Origin: Cordilura impudica
Lineage: Eukaryota; Arthropoda; Insecta; Diptera; Scathophagidae
Assembly: GCA_963682025.1 (NCBI GenBank)
Contig: OY821520.1
Span: 236,788,364 to 236,852,363 of the forward strand
Reading direction: 5' to 3'
DNA: 64,000 nucleotides
Below are positions 33,185 to 49,807 of the stretch, one piece after another; within the stretch, counting starts at the first letter, position 1; every line of letters starts with the position of its first letter. The position numbers were made by a program, and so were the translations under genes. The notes under the pieces were generated by a model. It was not told where the DNA came from. It saw only the letters and a list, made by a program, of their open reading frames with translations, and searched no databases.

Positions 33185-33986
33185 ACAAGTAAGAAAATTA
33201 TAGTCGATCTAGCCCGACTATACGATACCCTATACCATGCATTTAGAGACCCTATCTCTTAGGCCCAACTACCTGGATATACAAAATAAGCATAAACCAA
33301 ATTTGAGTGGGATTTTTATTAATTTTTTTGGCTGCAGATATGAAAAAGTTCATATCGGATGCTATATCTATATGGGGACTAGGCCCAAAAATGGACCGAT
33401 CTTGACCATGTTTGGTAAAGTCTCTTGTATTTTGCAAAAATATATACAAACAAAATTTGAGAAGAATCTGTGCAATATTTTTGTTTTTTGGTTAGATTTA
33501 AGTGAAGATCGGGAAGCAGCTCTATATGGGGCCTATGACTAACAGTTGTCCCATAAGGATAATTTTTGGACTACTCATTAATGGATGTAATAAACGCATA
33601 CAAACCCAATTTGAGTAAGATCTATATGACAATAAGGATCTTATGCCAATTTATGTCGATTTCATAAGGGTCATTTGTATGGGGGCTAGGTCTGAGCAAG
33701 GACCGATTCTCACCAATTTCAATAGCGTTCATCCTATGGCCGGCAAAAGCTTATATACCCAATTTCGTCAAAATGTATTCATATTTGCGACCTGCACTTT
33801 GATTACAAGGTTTACATGGACACACAGACGGACGGACGGACGGACGGACATCGTTAAATAGAATCAGGTAGTGATTCTGATTCGATCGGTATAATGAGAA
33901 ATGGGTCTAGGTCAAATATTTTTGGTAGTTACAAACAGCAGCACAAAGTCATTATACCCAAACCACATAGTGGTATAGGGTATAAA
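33185..33986 (+). repeat. Mini-me/DINE-1-like repeat, nearly full length
   Basis: It starts ACAAGTAAGAAAATTATAG, has the subterminal near-palindrome around TCTAGACCGACTA (here mutated), an internal (GGAC)n tract (33827-33849) after GTTTACATGGACACACAGAC, and ends CCACATAGTGGTATAGGGTATAAA. It has no coding capacity; open frames reading RTDGRTD cross the microsatellite. Dipteran mini-me elements are defined by such a proto-microsatellite and are thought to be non-autonomous rolling-circle (Helentron-like) elements. Confidence 0.8.
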
Positions 33987-36191
<2,205 letters not shown>

Positions 36192-36453
36192 AGATTCTTT
36201 CCGTTGGTTTCCAAAATTCCAAATAGTCCTACATTTACTTAAATATTAAGTCATAGTTGTATTCAATTTTTTTTTTTTAGAAATGAATTAAAAACAAAGC
36301 AATATAACATTTTGCTCCGATTCGATCCATTCGTACTATATAACTTAATTTTACTCAAAATCTGAGAAAAAATGTCTATAAGTAAAATATGCGCGAAATC
36401 TGAGAAATTTTCTATAGGAAAAATATTCACAGAATTAAAAAAATTAGTACAGA
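36192..36453 (+). other. 3' flank of GMC gene 1
   Basis: It shares CCTACATTTACTTAAATATTAAG with the flanks of genes 2 and 3. No clear AATAAA within 100 bp. Two or three units of the ATCTGAGAAATTTTCTATAGG repeat occur at 36360-36430, a short version of the arrays behind genes 2 and 3. Confidence 0.5.
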
Positions 36454-37203
36454 ACAAGTGAGAAATTATAGTCGGTCTAGACCGACTACACGATACCCTA
36501 TACCATAGTTTAGAGACCCTATCCCTTCGGTCCAACTAATTCGATGTAGAAAATTAGCATAACCCAAATTTGAGGGGAATTGTTTTTAATTTTTTTGGCT
36601 GCAGATACGAAAAAGTTCATATCGGGTGCTATATTTATAGGACTAGGTCGAAAAATAACCCGATCCTGACCATATTTGGTAAAGTCACTTATATTTTGAA
36701 AAAATATATACACACCAAATTTGAGAAAAATCCGTGCAATGTTTTTGTTTTTCGATAGAATTGAGTGAAGATCGGGAAGCAACTCTATATGGGGCCTATG
36801 AATAAGAATTGTCCTATAGGGATTATCTTTGGACTACTGATTAATGGATATAATAAACACATACAAACCCAATTTGACTGAGATCTACACGATAATTTGG
36901 ATCTTATGACAATTTATGTCGATTTCATAGGGGTCATTCGTATGGCGACTAGGTCTGAACATGGACCTAATTTCACCAATTTATATATATGGCCAGTAAA
37001 AGCTTATACACCAAATTTCATCAAAATATATTCATATTTGCTACCTGTGGTTTGATTACAAAGTTTACATGAACACACAGACGGACGGCCATCGCTAAAT
37101 CGACTCAGATAGTGATTCTGAGACAGTGATTCTGAGTCGATCGGTATAATAAAAGATGGGTGTAGGTCAAATATTTTTGGTAGTTACAAACAGCAGCACA
37201 AAG
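36454..37203 (+). repeat. Mini-me/DINE-1-like repeat, 3'-truncated
   Basis: It starts ACAAGTGAGAAATTATAG with a perfect 20-bp palindrome at 36469-36488 (TAGTCGGTCT plus its inverse). The GGAC tract is reduced to two units (37080-37088), with a local duplication of GTGATTCTGA at ~37110-37134. It breaks off at CAGCACAAAG (37203), lacking the final ~35 bp seen in other copies. Confidence 0.75.
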
Positions 37204-37257
37204 CAAGGTGCAGAAAATACGCACATGAAACACACAATGTTCTTTTCTAAAGCAGTC

Positions 37258-38926
37258 AATACATATTTTTATTTTCATATCAACTATGTGTGTTTCTAAA
37301 TTTTGTACGCTGCCGACCATATCATGACTGTGTTTCGTTTTAATATTTCGTTCTCTACACGAACATTTTTCTATCACGTATTTTTTGTTTCGAACACACA
37401 TAAACCACATAGATTCGTGTGTAGCCAAGAATCATATACAGAATAGGATGTTCAAAATGAAATTTGTTCATCATAAACTGACTAACCAAGAGTGGCGGTT
37501 CTCAGAATGTTCATGTGAACATTGAACATATTTATGAACAAGAGTGGCAGAACTCAAAATGTTCATGAAGAAGAAGAGTTGCGAGAGCAGCCATTTTGAG
37601 GGTTGCCAAAGAAGAATGAAAGAAAAATGTAGTAGGAGAAAATATGAAACTGGAATTGTTAAAAAAGAGCTATATATTATATATTATAATTTGTAATAAA
37701 AAAATATACATATGATTCTTGCTTGTACATTAAACGTATTCAATAGTGTAGTGCAAAACACAAAAAAATAATAAAAAAGAAATGAATTAAAATGAAACAA
37801 TAAGTTTGGTGGGGTTCCTAAAAATAGATGGATAAATTGATTGCCCTGGGAAGATTTTATTTTATTTAGCTGATTGTTTTCTTTTAAAATAAGAGTTAAT
37901 TTAAAGAAGAAGAAAAATTTGTTCAACAATTTACGATAATTTTGTATATCCTCTCAACTTGGAAAATATTAAGATTTCTTAGTTTTACATCGCAGAGTTT
38001 GAAATTGGTTTTGTCTTTTTCAGATATCGTTGAATTCTAATCAGAATTAATATTTAAATAATTTATAAAAAAAAAGTGTTGTTCATAGAAATGAGTAAAT
38101 TGAAATGAGTGTTTAAAAAGATTTCAAGTGGAAGCTATTTTTCGTATTAAATTATGAAAATTAATCTTTCCATGTGCAAAAAAACAATTATTTGCTATTT
38201 TTTCCATCATATCCTGCACAACTCCGAAATTGATAAGATTTTGTGTTTTCATTAGAAAATAGTTCAGATAAAATTTAATTCGCAAAGTTTAGATTTTTCC
38301 TTTTTTTATAGATTGGAAACTTTTACTAAATTCTAAATTTGCAAATTGATTTTTAATAATTTCGCGTTAAGTCCTAAAATTATTTCTTTTTCTTGCGAAA
38401 TTACTCTTTGCTGGTTCTCTAACGAAAGATAACAAATTTGCTTTAAAAAAAAATCATTTAATAACAAAATAGGCGAAAAAATTTTTTAAGCATGCCAAAA
38501 CAATGGAAACTTCTGTACCAGAGTTGATTAAAACAACCAAAATAGAAGATGGTAATAAATAAAGTGTGTAAAATCTTAACCGTTATTTTAATAATTTAAA
38601 TATTTAACTGTTTTTTAAATATGAAAATGAATATAAATATAGATATATAAATATTTAAATGAACATATTTTATGTTCATAAATTTTTGAATATTCTGAGA
38701 TCTGCCACTCTTGCTATGATGAACAAATTACATTTTATCATTTATATATGATTCTTGGCTACACACGAATCTGTGTGGTTTATGTGTGTTCGAAACAAAA
38801 AATAAGTGATAGAAAAATGTTCGTGTAGATAACGAAATATTAAAACGAAACACAGTCATGATGTGTTCAGCACCGTACAAAATTTAGAAACACACATAAT
38901 TGATATGAAAATAAAAATATGTATTT
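37258..38926. mobile_element. TIR element with ~280-bp arms, non-coding
   Basis: The left arm 37258-37545 and right arm ~38655-38926 are inverted copies (e.g. CATATTTTTATTTTCATATC and its inverse; TGATTCTTGGCTACACACG in both; inner AAGAGTGGCRG blocks). The ~1.1-kb interior is AT-rich, with no long open frame. The right end runs directly into the heptamer satellite, so the outer border is lost there and no target duplication can be checked. Confidence 0.65.
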
Positions 38927-38928
38927 GT

Positions 38929-41417
38929 TAAAAATGAAAAATGAAAAATGGAAAATGAAAATTGAAAAATGGAAAATGGACAATGAAAATTGAAAAATGA
39001 AAAATGGAAAATGAAAATTGAAAAATTAAAAATGAAAAATGGAAAATGAAAATTTAAAAATGAAAAATGGAAAATGGAAAATGAAAACTGGCAAATGGAA
39101 AGAAAAATTAAAAATGAAAAATGAAAAATGGAAAATGAAAATTGAAAAATTAAAAATGGAAAGTGGAAAATGAATAACGAAAATTAAAAAATGAAAGATG
39201 AAAAATTAAAAAATTAAAAATTTAAAATGGAATATGGAAACTGAAATATGAAAAATGGAATATGGAAAGTGTAAAATGAAAATTGAAAAATGGAACATGA
39301 AAAATTAAGATTGAAAAATGAGTAATGAAAGATGAAAAATGAATAATGAATAACCAAAAATTAAAAATTAATAATTAAAGCTTAAAAATTAAAAATTTAA
39401 ATTAAAAATTAAAAATTAGAAATTAAAAATAAAAAATTAAAAATTAAAATTAAAAATTAAAAATTAAAAATTAAAAATTGAAAATTAAAAATTAAAAACT
39501 AAAAATTAAACATTAAAAATTAAAAATTAAAAATTAAAAATTAAAAATTAAAAATTAAAAATTAAATATTAAAAATAAAAAATTAAAACTTAAAAATTAA
39601 AAATTAAAAATTAAAAATTAAAAATTAAAAAATAAAAATTAAAAAATAAAAATTAAAAATTAAAAAATAAAAATTAAAAATTAAAAACTAAAAATTAAAA
39701 ATTAAAAATTAAAAATTAAAAATTAAAAATTAAAAATTAAAAATTAAAAATTAAAAATTAAAAATTAAAAATTAAAAATTAAAAATTAAAAATTAAAAAT
39801 TAAAAATTAAAAATTAAAAATTAAAAATTAAAAATTAAAAATTAAAAATTAAAAATTAAAAATTAAAAATTAAAAATTAAAAATTAAAAATTAAAAATTA
39901 AAAATTAAAAATTAAAAATTAAAAATTAAAAATTAAAAATTAAAAATTAAAAATTAAAAATTAAAAATTAAAAATTAAAAATTAAAAATTAAAAATTAAA
40001 AATTAAAAATTAAAAATTAAAAATTAAAAATTAAAAATTAAAAATTAAAAATTAAAAATTAAAAATTAAAAATTAAAAATTAAAAATTAAAAATTAAAAA
40101 TTAAAAATTAAAAATTAAAAATTAAAAATTAAAAATTAAAAATTAAAAATTAAAAATTAAAAATTAAAAATTAAAAATTAAAAATTAAAAATTAAAAATT
40201 AAAAATTAAAAATTAGAAATTAAAAATTAAAAATCGAAAATTAAAAATTAAAAATTAAAAATTAAAAATTAAAAATTAAAAATTAAAAATTAAAAATTAA
40301 AAATTAAAAATTAAAAATTAAAAATTAATAATTAAAAATTAAAAATTAAAAATTAAAAATTAAAAATTAAAAATTAAAAATTAAAAATTAAAAATTAAAA
40401 ATTAAAAATTAAAAATTAAAAATTAAAAATTAAAAATTAAAAATTAAAAATTAAAAATTAAAAATTAAAAATTAAAAATTAAAAATTAAAAATTAAAAAT
40501 TAAAAATTAAAAATTAAAAATTAAAAATTAAAAATTAAAAATTAAAAATTAAAAATTAAAAATTAAAAATTAAAAATTAAAAATTAAAAATTAAATTAAA
40601 AATTAAAAATTAAAAATTAAAAATTAAAAATTAAAAATTAAAAATTAAAAATTAAAAATTAAAAATTAAAAATTAAAAATTAAAAATTAAAAATTAAAAA
40701 TTAAAAATTAAAAATTAAAAATTAAAAATTAAAAATTAAAAATTAAAAATTAAAAATTAAAAATTAAAAATTAAAAATTAAAAATTAAAAATTAAAAATT
40801 AAAAATTAAAAATTAAAAATTAAAAATTAAAAATTAAAAATTAAAAATTAAAAATTAAAAATTAAAAATTAAAAATTAAAAATTAAAAATTAAAAATTAA
40901 AAATTAAAAATTAAAAATTAAAAATTAAAAATTAAAAATTAAAAATTAAAAATTAATTAAAAATTAAAAATTAAAAGTTACAAATTAAAAATTAAAATTT
41001 AAAAATTAAAAATTAAAAATTAAAAATTAAAAATTAAAAATTAAAAATTAAAAATTAAAAATTAAAAATTAAAAATTAAAAATTAAAAATTAAAAATTAA
41101 AAATTAAAAATTAAAAATTAAAAATTAAAAATTAAAAATTAAAAATTAAAAATTAAAAATTAAAAATTAAAAATTAAAAATTAAAAATTAAAAATTAAAA
41201 TTTAAAAATTAAGAATTAAAAATTAAAAATTAAAAATTAAAAAATTATAAATTAAAAATTAAAAATTAAAAATTAAAAATTAAAAATTAAAAATTAAAAA
41301 TTAAAAATTAAAAATTAAAAATTAAAAATTAAAAATTAAAAATTAAAAATTAAAAATTAAAAATTAAAAATTAAAAATTAAAAATTAAAAATTAAAAGTT
41401 AAAAATTAAAAATTAAA
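38929..41417. repeat. Second heptamer satellite array, AAAAATG variants grading into (AAAAATT)n
   Basis: The first ~430 bp is a heterogeneous mix of GAAAAATG, GGAAAATG and GAAAATT units; from ~39360 it becomes increasingly pure AAAAATT, almost perfect from 39700 to 41400. The gradient from diverse edge to uniform core is the pattern expected if unequal exchange homogenises the centre. Same unit and strand as 2071-4996. Confidence 0.95.
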
Positions 41418-41473
41418 GACTCTGGTGGAGGGTATCAAAAAATTCGGCACAGCCGAATTTAACGCTCTTACTC
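41418..41473 (-). repeat. End of a second DINE-like family (TTCGGCACAGCCGAA hairpin)
   Basis: GGTGGAGGGTATCAAAAAATTCGGCACAGCCGAATTTAA-type sequence (the inverted 5' end) is followed by CTCTTACTCG. The same end is at 56727-56778 in this orientation and at 42612 and 58166 in the opposite one. The 6-bp stem TTCGGC/GCCGAA is perfect. Confidence 0.65.
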
Positions 41474-41841
41474 GTTATTGATTCCACTACGACCAGAGTG
41501 GATTTTTTAGCCATTTTGGAGGACAATGTTGTCCCTTGCGTCGAGAAATTAGGATTGGCTGAAAACTGAATCTTTCAACAGGACAACGATTTAAAGCATA
41601 TATCTAAAATTGTAAAACGTTTAGATCAATCACCGTAGTGGATACCCTTGACAGAAAAATCAGGCAAAGGGCTATTTCAAGCCAGACAGACTTAAAGAAG
41701 CTTATAAAGGAAGAATGTAGCAAAATCTTCCCCGATATAACAAAAAAAATTGTCGTGTAGATGCCTAGGAGACTAAATGAGATGCTTATAGGGCCAAAGG
41801 GAAACAAACCAAATATTAAAAAATTTTACTTTTTGTATTGA
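41474..41841 (+). pseudogene. Tc1-family transposase C-terminal fragment
   Basis: The reading starts VIDSTTTRVDFLAILEDNVVP, then after an in-frame stop IFQQDNDLKHISK (the QDNDPKHTS-type second catalytic Asp), and after a frameshift LIKEECSKIFPDITKKIV.MPRRL, the usual Tc1 C-terminal helix region, ending at TGA 41839. The third catalytic region is eroded. A Tc1-like end (GGTGCTTTTATTTTGACGC) lies at ~42018-42042. Confidence 0.75.
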
Positions 41842-42611
41842 CGCGCAAAATTTGGTAATTTTCTGAATCAAGTGCCTCCATTTCTGTTTTGTATTACTAT
41901 TGTCTAATGTTTATATTGAGTTCAGCTATTATTAAATAATTCTTGAATTGCTTTTATTTATCTTTGATTTTGTGTTAATTACTTGAATTTGATAAAGCTT
42001 TTAATCAGAGTTACTAAGGTGCTTTTATTTTGACGCTCACAGTCTATAGGTATAAAGGAATTGGTAGATTTGTTTTTTTTTCTTTTAAGCATGTAATTCA
42101 AAAAACTCTGATTCATCTGAAATTTTAACAACTTATATTATTTTTAATAAATTTAATAATAATTTATTTATTTTTCAAAAACAATTTTTAAAGTATTTTA
42201 TATAATTTTTTTTGACGGACCTGCTTTTTAAATAAATTTCTGTTGAAGAAATACAAAATAAAATTACTCATTTTCATAAATCTTAAACAAATTTTTGTAA
42301 TTTAAAAATATGTACATATGAGATATTTTTAGATGAAGAAAAACCACAAATAAAATGATGTGATATACAGTGGGAAGCTTGTTACAAAATTATGAAATGC
42401 AACTGCTGAAAAAAACTGTAATCAGCATTATTTTCAAAAGTCAAATTGTTATAATTTTTATTCAATAGAGTAAAAGGCATAAAAAAAAATGTTTATAAAA
42501 TGGCGAAGATAAATAAAACAACAATAAAACTTTTACTTCTGAAAAGAGTGAAATTTACTGAGCGAAAACAATGATTTTGGTTTATGAAATAGCGAAAAAT
42601 AAAAAAAAAAA
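41842..42611. other. AT-rich flank; start of segmental duplication unit A at ~41965
   Basis: From 41965 the sequence matches 57553 onward (e.g. TTTTAATCAGAGTTACTAAGG) and the match continues through GMC gene 2. It contains no gene. Confidence 0.6.
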
Positions 42612-43443
42612 AAATTAAGAGTGTTAAGTTCGGCTATGCCGAATTTCTGATACCCTTCACTTGGGATTTACGTTTACATTAATATGTCGATTTATTGCAC
42701 TATTTCTAATACTAAGAGCATGCAACAAACACACCGAATTTTTAGCATTTTTTTGGATGTGCCTCCATAATTCTGTGGTTTTATAGAATAACCGCGTATG
42801 TCGATATAAAGTTTGTAGAATTTTTTATTTAGCATCATGTAGATATGAGTAACAAATACTTTATGTAAAATCGTTATAAACTGAAAAATAATCCAAAATT
42901 ATTTTGCATTTTTTCCAGTAATAACAACGTATATTTTTATGTTTCGTTCTCAAAGAAAATAATTGTTCAGCTATCGAATGTATGTTGACATACGTCCTCA
43001 GTACTGAAAACTATTTGAATAAACATTTAAGTTACGTGGTTATTTAAAAAAAAATTAAGAATGGTCAATATTTCTTTAAAGAATTTTTAACGCATGTAAA
43101 GAGCGTTAAAAATTAATATATTTGGCATCGTTAAATCACAACTTACAAAAATGGACATGGGCGGTTATTCCAGAAAACCACAGAAGTAGGCCATATCTTG
43201 GCCCAATGATGCCCGATTTACCCCATTTTAAATACAAACCTGCTCGAAATATTGACAAACAATATTATTCTAAGTTTATCCAGGTGAATGTTCGTGATTT
43301 CAACAAACAGACAGACATACGGACAGATGGATATCGCTATATAGACTCGAGTTGTTATAAGTCACAAGAATATTGTGCCGATGCGTTACAAACATAATGA
43401 CTCAATGAATGACACTGCACAGTCGTATGGACGGTATAATAAA
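42612..43443 (+). repeat. DINE-like repeat (family 2) split by a TIR element
   Basis: The 5' part (42612-42772) has the TTCGGCTATGCCGAA hairpin and GATACCCTTCAC. The 3' part (43184-43443) has CAGACAGACATACGGACAG and a GTATGGACGGTATAATAAAT end. The TIR element at 42773-43183 lies between them. The homologous block is at 58166-59697. Confidence 0.6.
42773..43183. mobile_element. TIR element B (CTGTGGTTTT ends), 411 bp
   Basis: Same ends as 23360-27433 and 58820-59419 (CTGTGGTTTTATAGAATAAC and its inverse). It is internally shorter than copy C, which retains ~190 bp more. The CATACGTCCTCAGTACTG stretch (42987-43008) is the uninterrupted equivalent of the site hit by the Transib in copy A. Confidence 0.75.
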
Positions 43444-45635
<2,192 letters not shown>

Positions 45636-45789
45636 AGATTAATTCTGTTGGTTTTGACAGTTTCAAATAATCCTACATTTACTTAAATATTAAGTCGTTG
45701 TTGTAGAATTTCTTTTTATTAATTAAATAAAAAAAAAAGGGAATATAACATTTGATATATAACTTAATTTTACTCACTTAATAATTTTA

Positions 45790-46095
45790 TTAGGATTTGG
45801 AAAGAATGCCTATCGGAAAAATGTGTTCAGAATCTGAGAATTTTTTTAGGAAAAATATGAATTTTTTTTGCAGAATCTAAAAGATTTCTATAGGAAAAAT
45901 ATGCTCAGAATCTGAGAAAAATATTCTATTTATTAAAAGAAAAATACGCCAAAATCTAAAAAAATTTCCGGAGGAAAAGAATGTCAGAATCTGAGAAATT
46001 TTCTATAGGAAAAATAGTCAATGGTAAAAATATTTTCAGAATTTGAGAAATTTTCTAGAGAAAAAATATTCTATAGGAAAAATATTCTCAGAATT
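45790..46095. repeat. ~35-bp minisatellite behind GMC gene 2
   Basis: Imperfect units of AGAATCTGAGAAATTTTCTATAGGAAAAATATTCTC, some shortened. The orthologous array behind gene 3 (62873-63240) has one or two extra units (63077-63160). Confidence 0.7.
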
Positions 46096-46124
46096 TATTT
46101 TAATTTTATACTTCGAAAATTTAA

Positions 46125-48908
46125 GAGTTGGTCTAGACCGACTATACGATACCATATACAATACATTTAGAGAAGTGGTCTTAGGTCCCACTAATTTGGT
46201 ATAGAAAATAAGCATAAACTAAATCTGAGTGTAATTTTAATAATTTTTTGGCCTGCAGATCTCAAAAAGTACATATTGGATGCTATATTCATATGGGAAC
46301 TAGTTCGAAAAATGGACTGATCCTGATCGTCTTTGGTAAAACCACTGATTTTTTGCAAAAACATTGTTACGATTTTTTTTTGATTAAACATTCAAGATAA
46401 ACCTATAGAAAAACCTAAAACAAAGACACAAAAAAATAATAAAATGGGATTTCAATCAAGTCTATTCCCATATATTTCTAATCAAAATTCTGTTGTTTAA
46501 ATATACGAAATCCCTACTTTATAGTACACAGTTGTGTATAGCATGCTATAAATTACTTTTGTCTTATTATTTGTGGCTGCATTCTCTCATTTGCATACCA
46601 AAATACACATTTCACTTATCAAATATTAAGTGGAATGTAGGAAAGAGATCGAAATCATTTAGGAATTTAAATACCGTTCATTAAAGATGCAAAAAAAACT
46701 AAAAAAACTGCGTCATAATTTTTTAGAGCTTACTACTTCATATTTAAAACTTCAGTTTTTATACAGTAAGTTAAAGTGGTCCAGCATAGTCGAAAAAAAA
46801 AGGATAAGAAAAAGCAAAACTATAAAAATTTAAATAAGTGTTGAAACAAGAGCAAAGTGTATAATATTCATATATGTATGTATATATATATATGAGATTT
46901 AAAGTTTCAAATAAGGAAAAATATATTAATAATTATTAACATAACAAATGTTAACAATTATATTGAGCTCAACATCAATTACAAATAAAGTTTTTTTTTG
47001 TCCGAAAACCCAGAGGTAAGAATAAATTAAAAAAATTTAGAAAATATCGCTTTTCTTAACGTGACTTTTTCCATCAGAGGAAAAAAAAAAAACAAAAGGT
47101 TCCATTTGGGAAACTTTCACCCACCACCAGATTGTCTATAGAAAGATTTATTGAAGCCACGAGAAATTAAGCTCATTTCTTTTTACATCATATTTCCATC
47201 TATACTCCCGTTAACCTCTACAAAATGTTGAGATGATTCTAAACAACAACTTTCAACATTGTGAAGAAAAAGTACAAAGTTCAAATTTAATATTTAACTT
47301 GTTTTCTCCTTAACTTTTAAAAATGTATTAAAAAATTATTATTCCTAATGGCTCATAATCTAAATTGATACAACACTTTTTAATTTATTTTATATATTAA
47401 AAAAAAAAGAATGAAAATCCTTTAAACTACCATATTACTAGTTTATAAATTTATATAATCTAATTAACTACACTATCCTTATAAATCTGTCATATACTGT
47501 ATTATAAGTATCTTTAAATGAGAGTTTAAGGTTAATTACTAATGAAATTTAAGATGTTCTTTTAAGCTAAACATTTCATCAATTCCTCGCTGGGCCCATC
47601 CAAGGAACGAACATTAAAATTACAACAACAACAAAAAAAAAATAGTAAGTTGCATATAACACTTATTCATTAATAAAACCTCTTACTCTCAATTATGTTT
47701 CTCAAATTTTAAGTCAGTCCGATTCCGTATTGTTCCGAACCAATAAATTACAAAATTATTAAATCTAAATTTGTATAGTGACAAAGCAGTATGCTAATAA
47801 CACTCAAAGAGTGATCTTTTTCTTTTATATATATTTACATGCATTTAAAAATGGTTTTTTCCTTTTTCTAAACATTTATTTCTTTTTGATTATCTATGAG
47901 AGCATATACATATTACACCCTAAATATTAACATGAATTCTGTACTAATAAATTTAAAATTCAATTAGATATAAAAGAAAAAAAATGAAACTCTAAATCTT
48001 TATTTCTTTGGGAATGATAACTGAAACGAAATGTAATTTGCTTTAAGAATACAGTCGTGTCTAATAAAAAGGGACAGTTTAATAATTAAAAAGGGGTATC
48101 TAAATTGTCACAGGCGTCTGATTCCATATCAGTAGGGAGGGAATAATATACCCCGATGGTACAACAGCTGCCACAATATTTCTGTGCATTTAATTAAATT
48201 AATATTTATTTTCTTCATTCAATCTACTCTTGACGATAGGCATGAAAGAGTATTATTTTTTTTTATGTTTATGCGTAATAACTCCGGGTTGAAAACCACG
48301 TTATCACATTCCTTGTAGCTAGCTGGGAAAACTTTCATCATCTATGCCACTTAACCCAGAATTGTTCATTCATACTTCCGAACTTCTGGTTGAACAAAAA
48401 TTTTTTTTTATTTTCGACTAACGCATAACAACATATATAAAACAAATTTTAGACAAGTTTAGGTCAAGCTTTATAGGGGGGCTATGATAAGAATTGTCCT
48501 ATACGGTTTATTTTCGGACTACTGATTAATGGAAGTAATAAACACACACAAACCAAATTTGACGGAGAACTGTATGATAATTTGTAGCTTAAGTCGATAT
48601 CAGGGGTTATTTTTTTAATGACTAGGTCTGAATATGCACCGATTTTCACGAATTTCAAAACGTTCTTCCTATGGGCGAAGAAGCCTTTATACAAAATTGC
48701 ATCAAAATATATTAATATTTGCGACCTGTAGTTTGATTAGAAAGTTTACATGGACACACAGGCGGACGGACAGACGGACAGACGGACAGAAAGTGATTCT
48801 GAATCGATCGGTATAAGAAAAGATGGGTGTAGGTCAAATATTTTTGGTAATTACAAACATTAGCACAAAGTCATTATACCCTGACCACATAGTTGTATAG
48901 GGTATAAA
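46125..48908 (+). repeat. Mini-me/DINE-like copy split by a 2.07-kb insertion
   Basis: The 5' part at 46125-46364 and 3' part at 48435-48908 correspond to the left and right parts of the copy at 63271-63998. The 3' part includes a GGACAGAC tract (48766-48790) and the end GACCACATAGTTGTATAGGGTATAAA. Confidence 0.75.
46365..48430. mobile_element. LTR-like insertion (TGTTAC...ATAACA), TSD ACAT
   Basis: It begins TGTTACGATTTTT, ends CTAACGCATAACA, and is flanked by ACAT at 46361-46364 and 48431-48434. The uninterrupted sequence exists in the duplicate at ~63508-63520. The TG...CA ends with a short inverted TGTTA/TAACA and 4-bp duplication suggest a solo LTR, though at 2066 bp it would be a long one. 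The interior is AT-rich with no gag/pol frames and no internal direct repeats noticed. A short TIR transposon is the alternative. Confidence 0.6.
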
Positions 48909-49610
48909 TATATACTCCACCATCCAAAAGTATTTGCCATACCTAAAATATGTGGTTTTTTACTAATAGTTTCCATTTAAGAGTCATAAAATTTTAACAG
49001 ATAGAATTTTTCATTCATTATTGAGTAAATATTTTATTGTATCCAATAAAAATATTGTTTTCTTTTAACAGGTAACAGAAAATAGCGACTTTGGTGAAGA
49101 GTTATTTTTTTTTAAATTTCCTTATTGGATAAAGGACTAGCGTGGGCTTTTTACAAAACGACAGGTAGTACCTGGTATTTTAATTTTTTACCCGAAAGGA
49201 AACACAAATAATTGAAAAAATGCAAATTGAAACATAGTAAACAAAGAACTGCCATCGTATTACATCGTACGAGTACCTAAGACCTAACACGTGAAAGTGA
49301 AAATTTTAAATATTTAATTAAAAGAAAGTATGGCAAAAACTGTGGAGATTTCAATTGAAACTCGTCACCATATTATTTCCCTACACAAAATTGGGAAAAT
49401 CAATCAAGCACTTGCAAAGGAGCTCAAAGTATCGATTCGAACCGTAGACTATATGTGAAAAAATTTAAATAGGATGGTACAATTGCGCACAAAAATCGAA
49501 GCAGTCGGCCCAAAGTAACGATAAAGCGTGAAGATCATGAAATAATAACGACAAGTAAACGAGATCATCGCTTAACAGCTCCAGAAATAACTGCCCAAAT
49601 AAATATTTGA
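48909..49610 (+). mobile_element. Remnant of a Tc1-family transposon (5' part)
   Basis: From ~48912 (CTCCACCATCCAAAAGTATTTGCC, a plausible end) AT-rich DNA leads to a transposase N-terminus. The remainder of the element after 49610 is missing. Confidence 0.5.
49330..49610 (+). pseudogene. Tc1-family transposase N-terminal fragment
   Basis: The ATG at 49330 gives MAKTVEISIETRHHIISLHK, then INQALAKELKVSIRTVDY (first helix-turn-helix). A frameshift/stop at 49456 is followed in another frame by DGTIAHKNRSSRPKVTIKRE and HRLTAPEITAQINI (the GRPK-like hook and second HTH). It ends at 49610; the catalytic domain is absent. Confidence 0.75.
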
Positions 49611-49695
49611 AAAAGTAAACAATTTGCTATACTAATACTAAATTATTACAACAAAAACACACATTTTTTGGAATTTTTTAGAGGTGTATCCATAT

Positions 49696-49807
49696 CAGAG
49701 ATGTGCGTGAATGTCATTCAAATGACATATTTAGGATTTTGTAAAAGTGAAGACTGAGTTGTCACTATACATAAATTAAACGAAAGCTGTCCTTGAATGA
49801 ATAACCA
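49696..49807 (-). mobile_element. Candidate terminal segment of the hAT element, separated by the Transib-like insertion
   Basis: CAGAGATGTGCGTGAATGTC at 49696 has the CAGNGATG form common at hAT ends. If the 4.6-kb Transib-like element is removed, this end lies ~510 bp downstream of the hAT stop, where the 3' TIR should be. No matching end was found near 56.5-56.7 kb, so the other terminus is lost or diverged. Confidence 0.35.

Noticed and set aside
33643..33861. Recurrent small ORFs ending HRRTDGRTD (also near 52778, 56876, 62436, 63740)
   Set aside because: They cross the (GGAC)n tract of mini-me repeats, differ by indels between copies and have no conserved start; similarity reflects repeat DNA.
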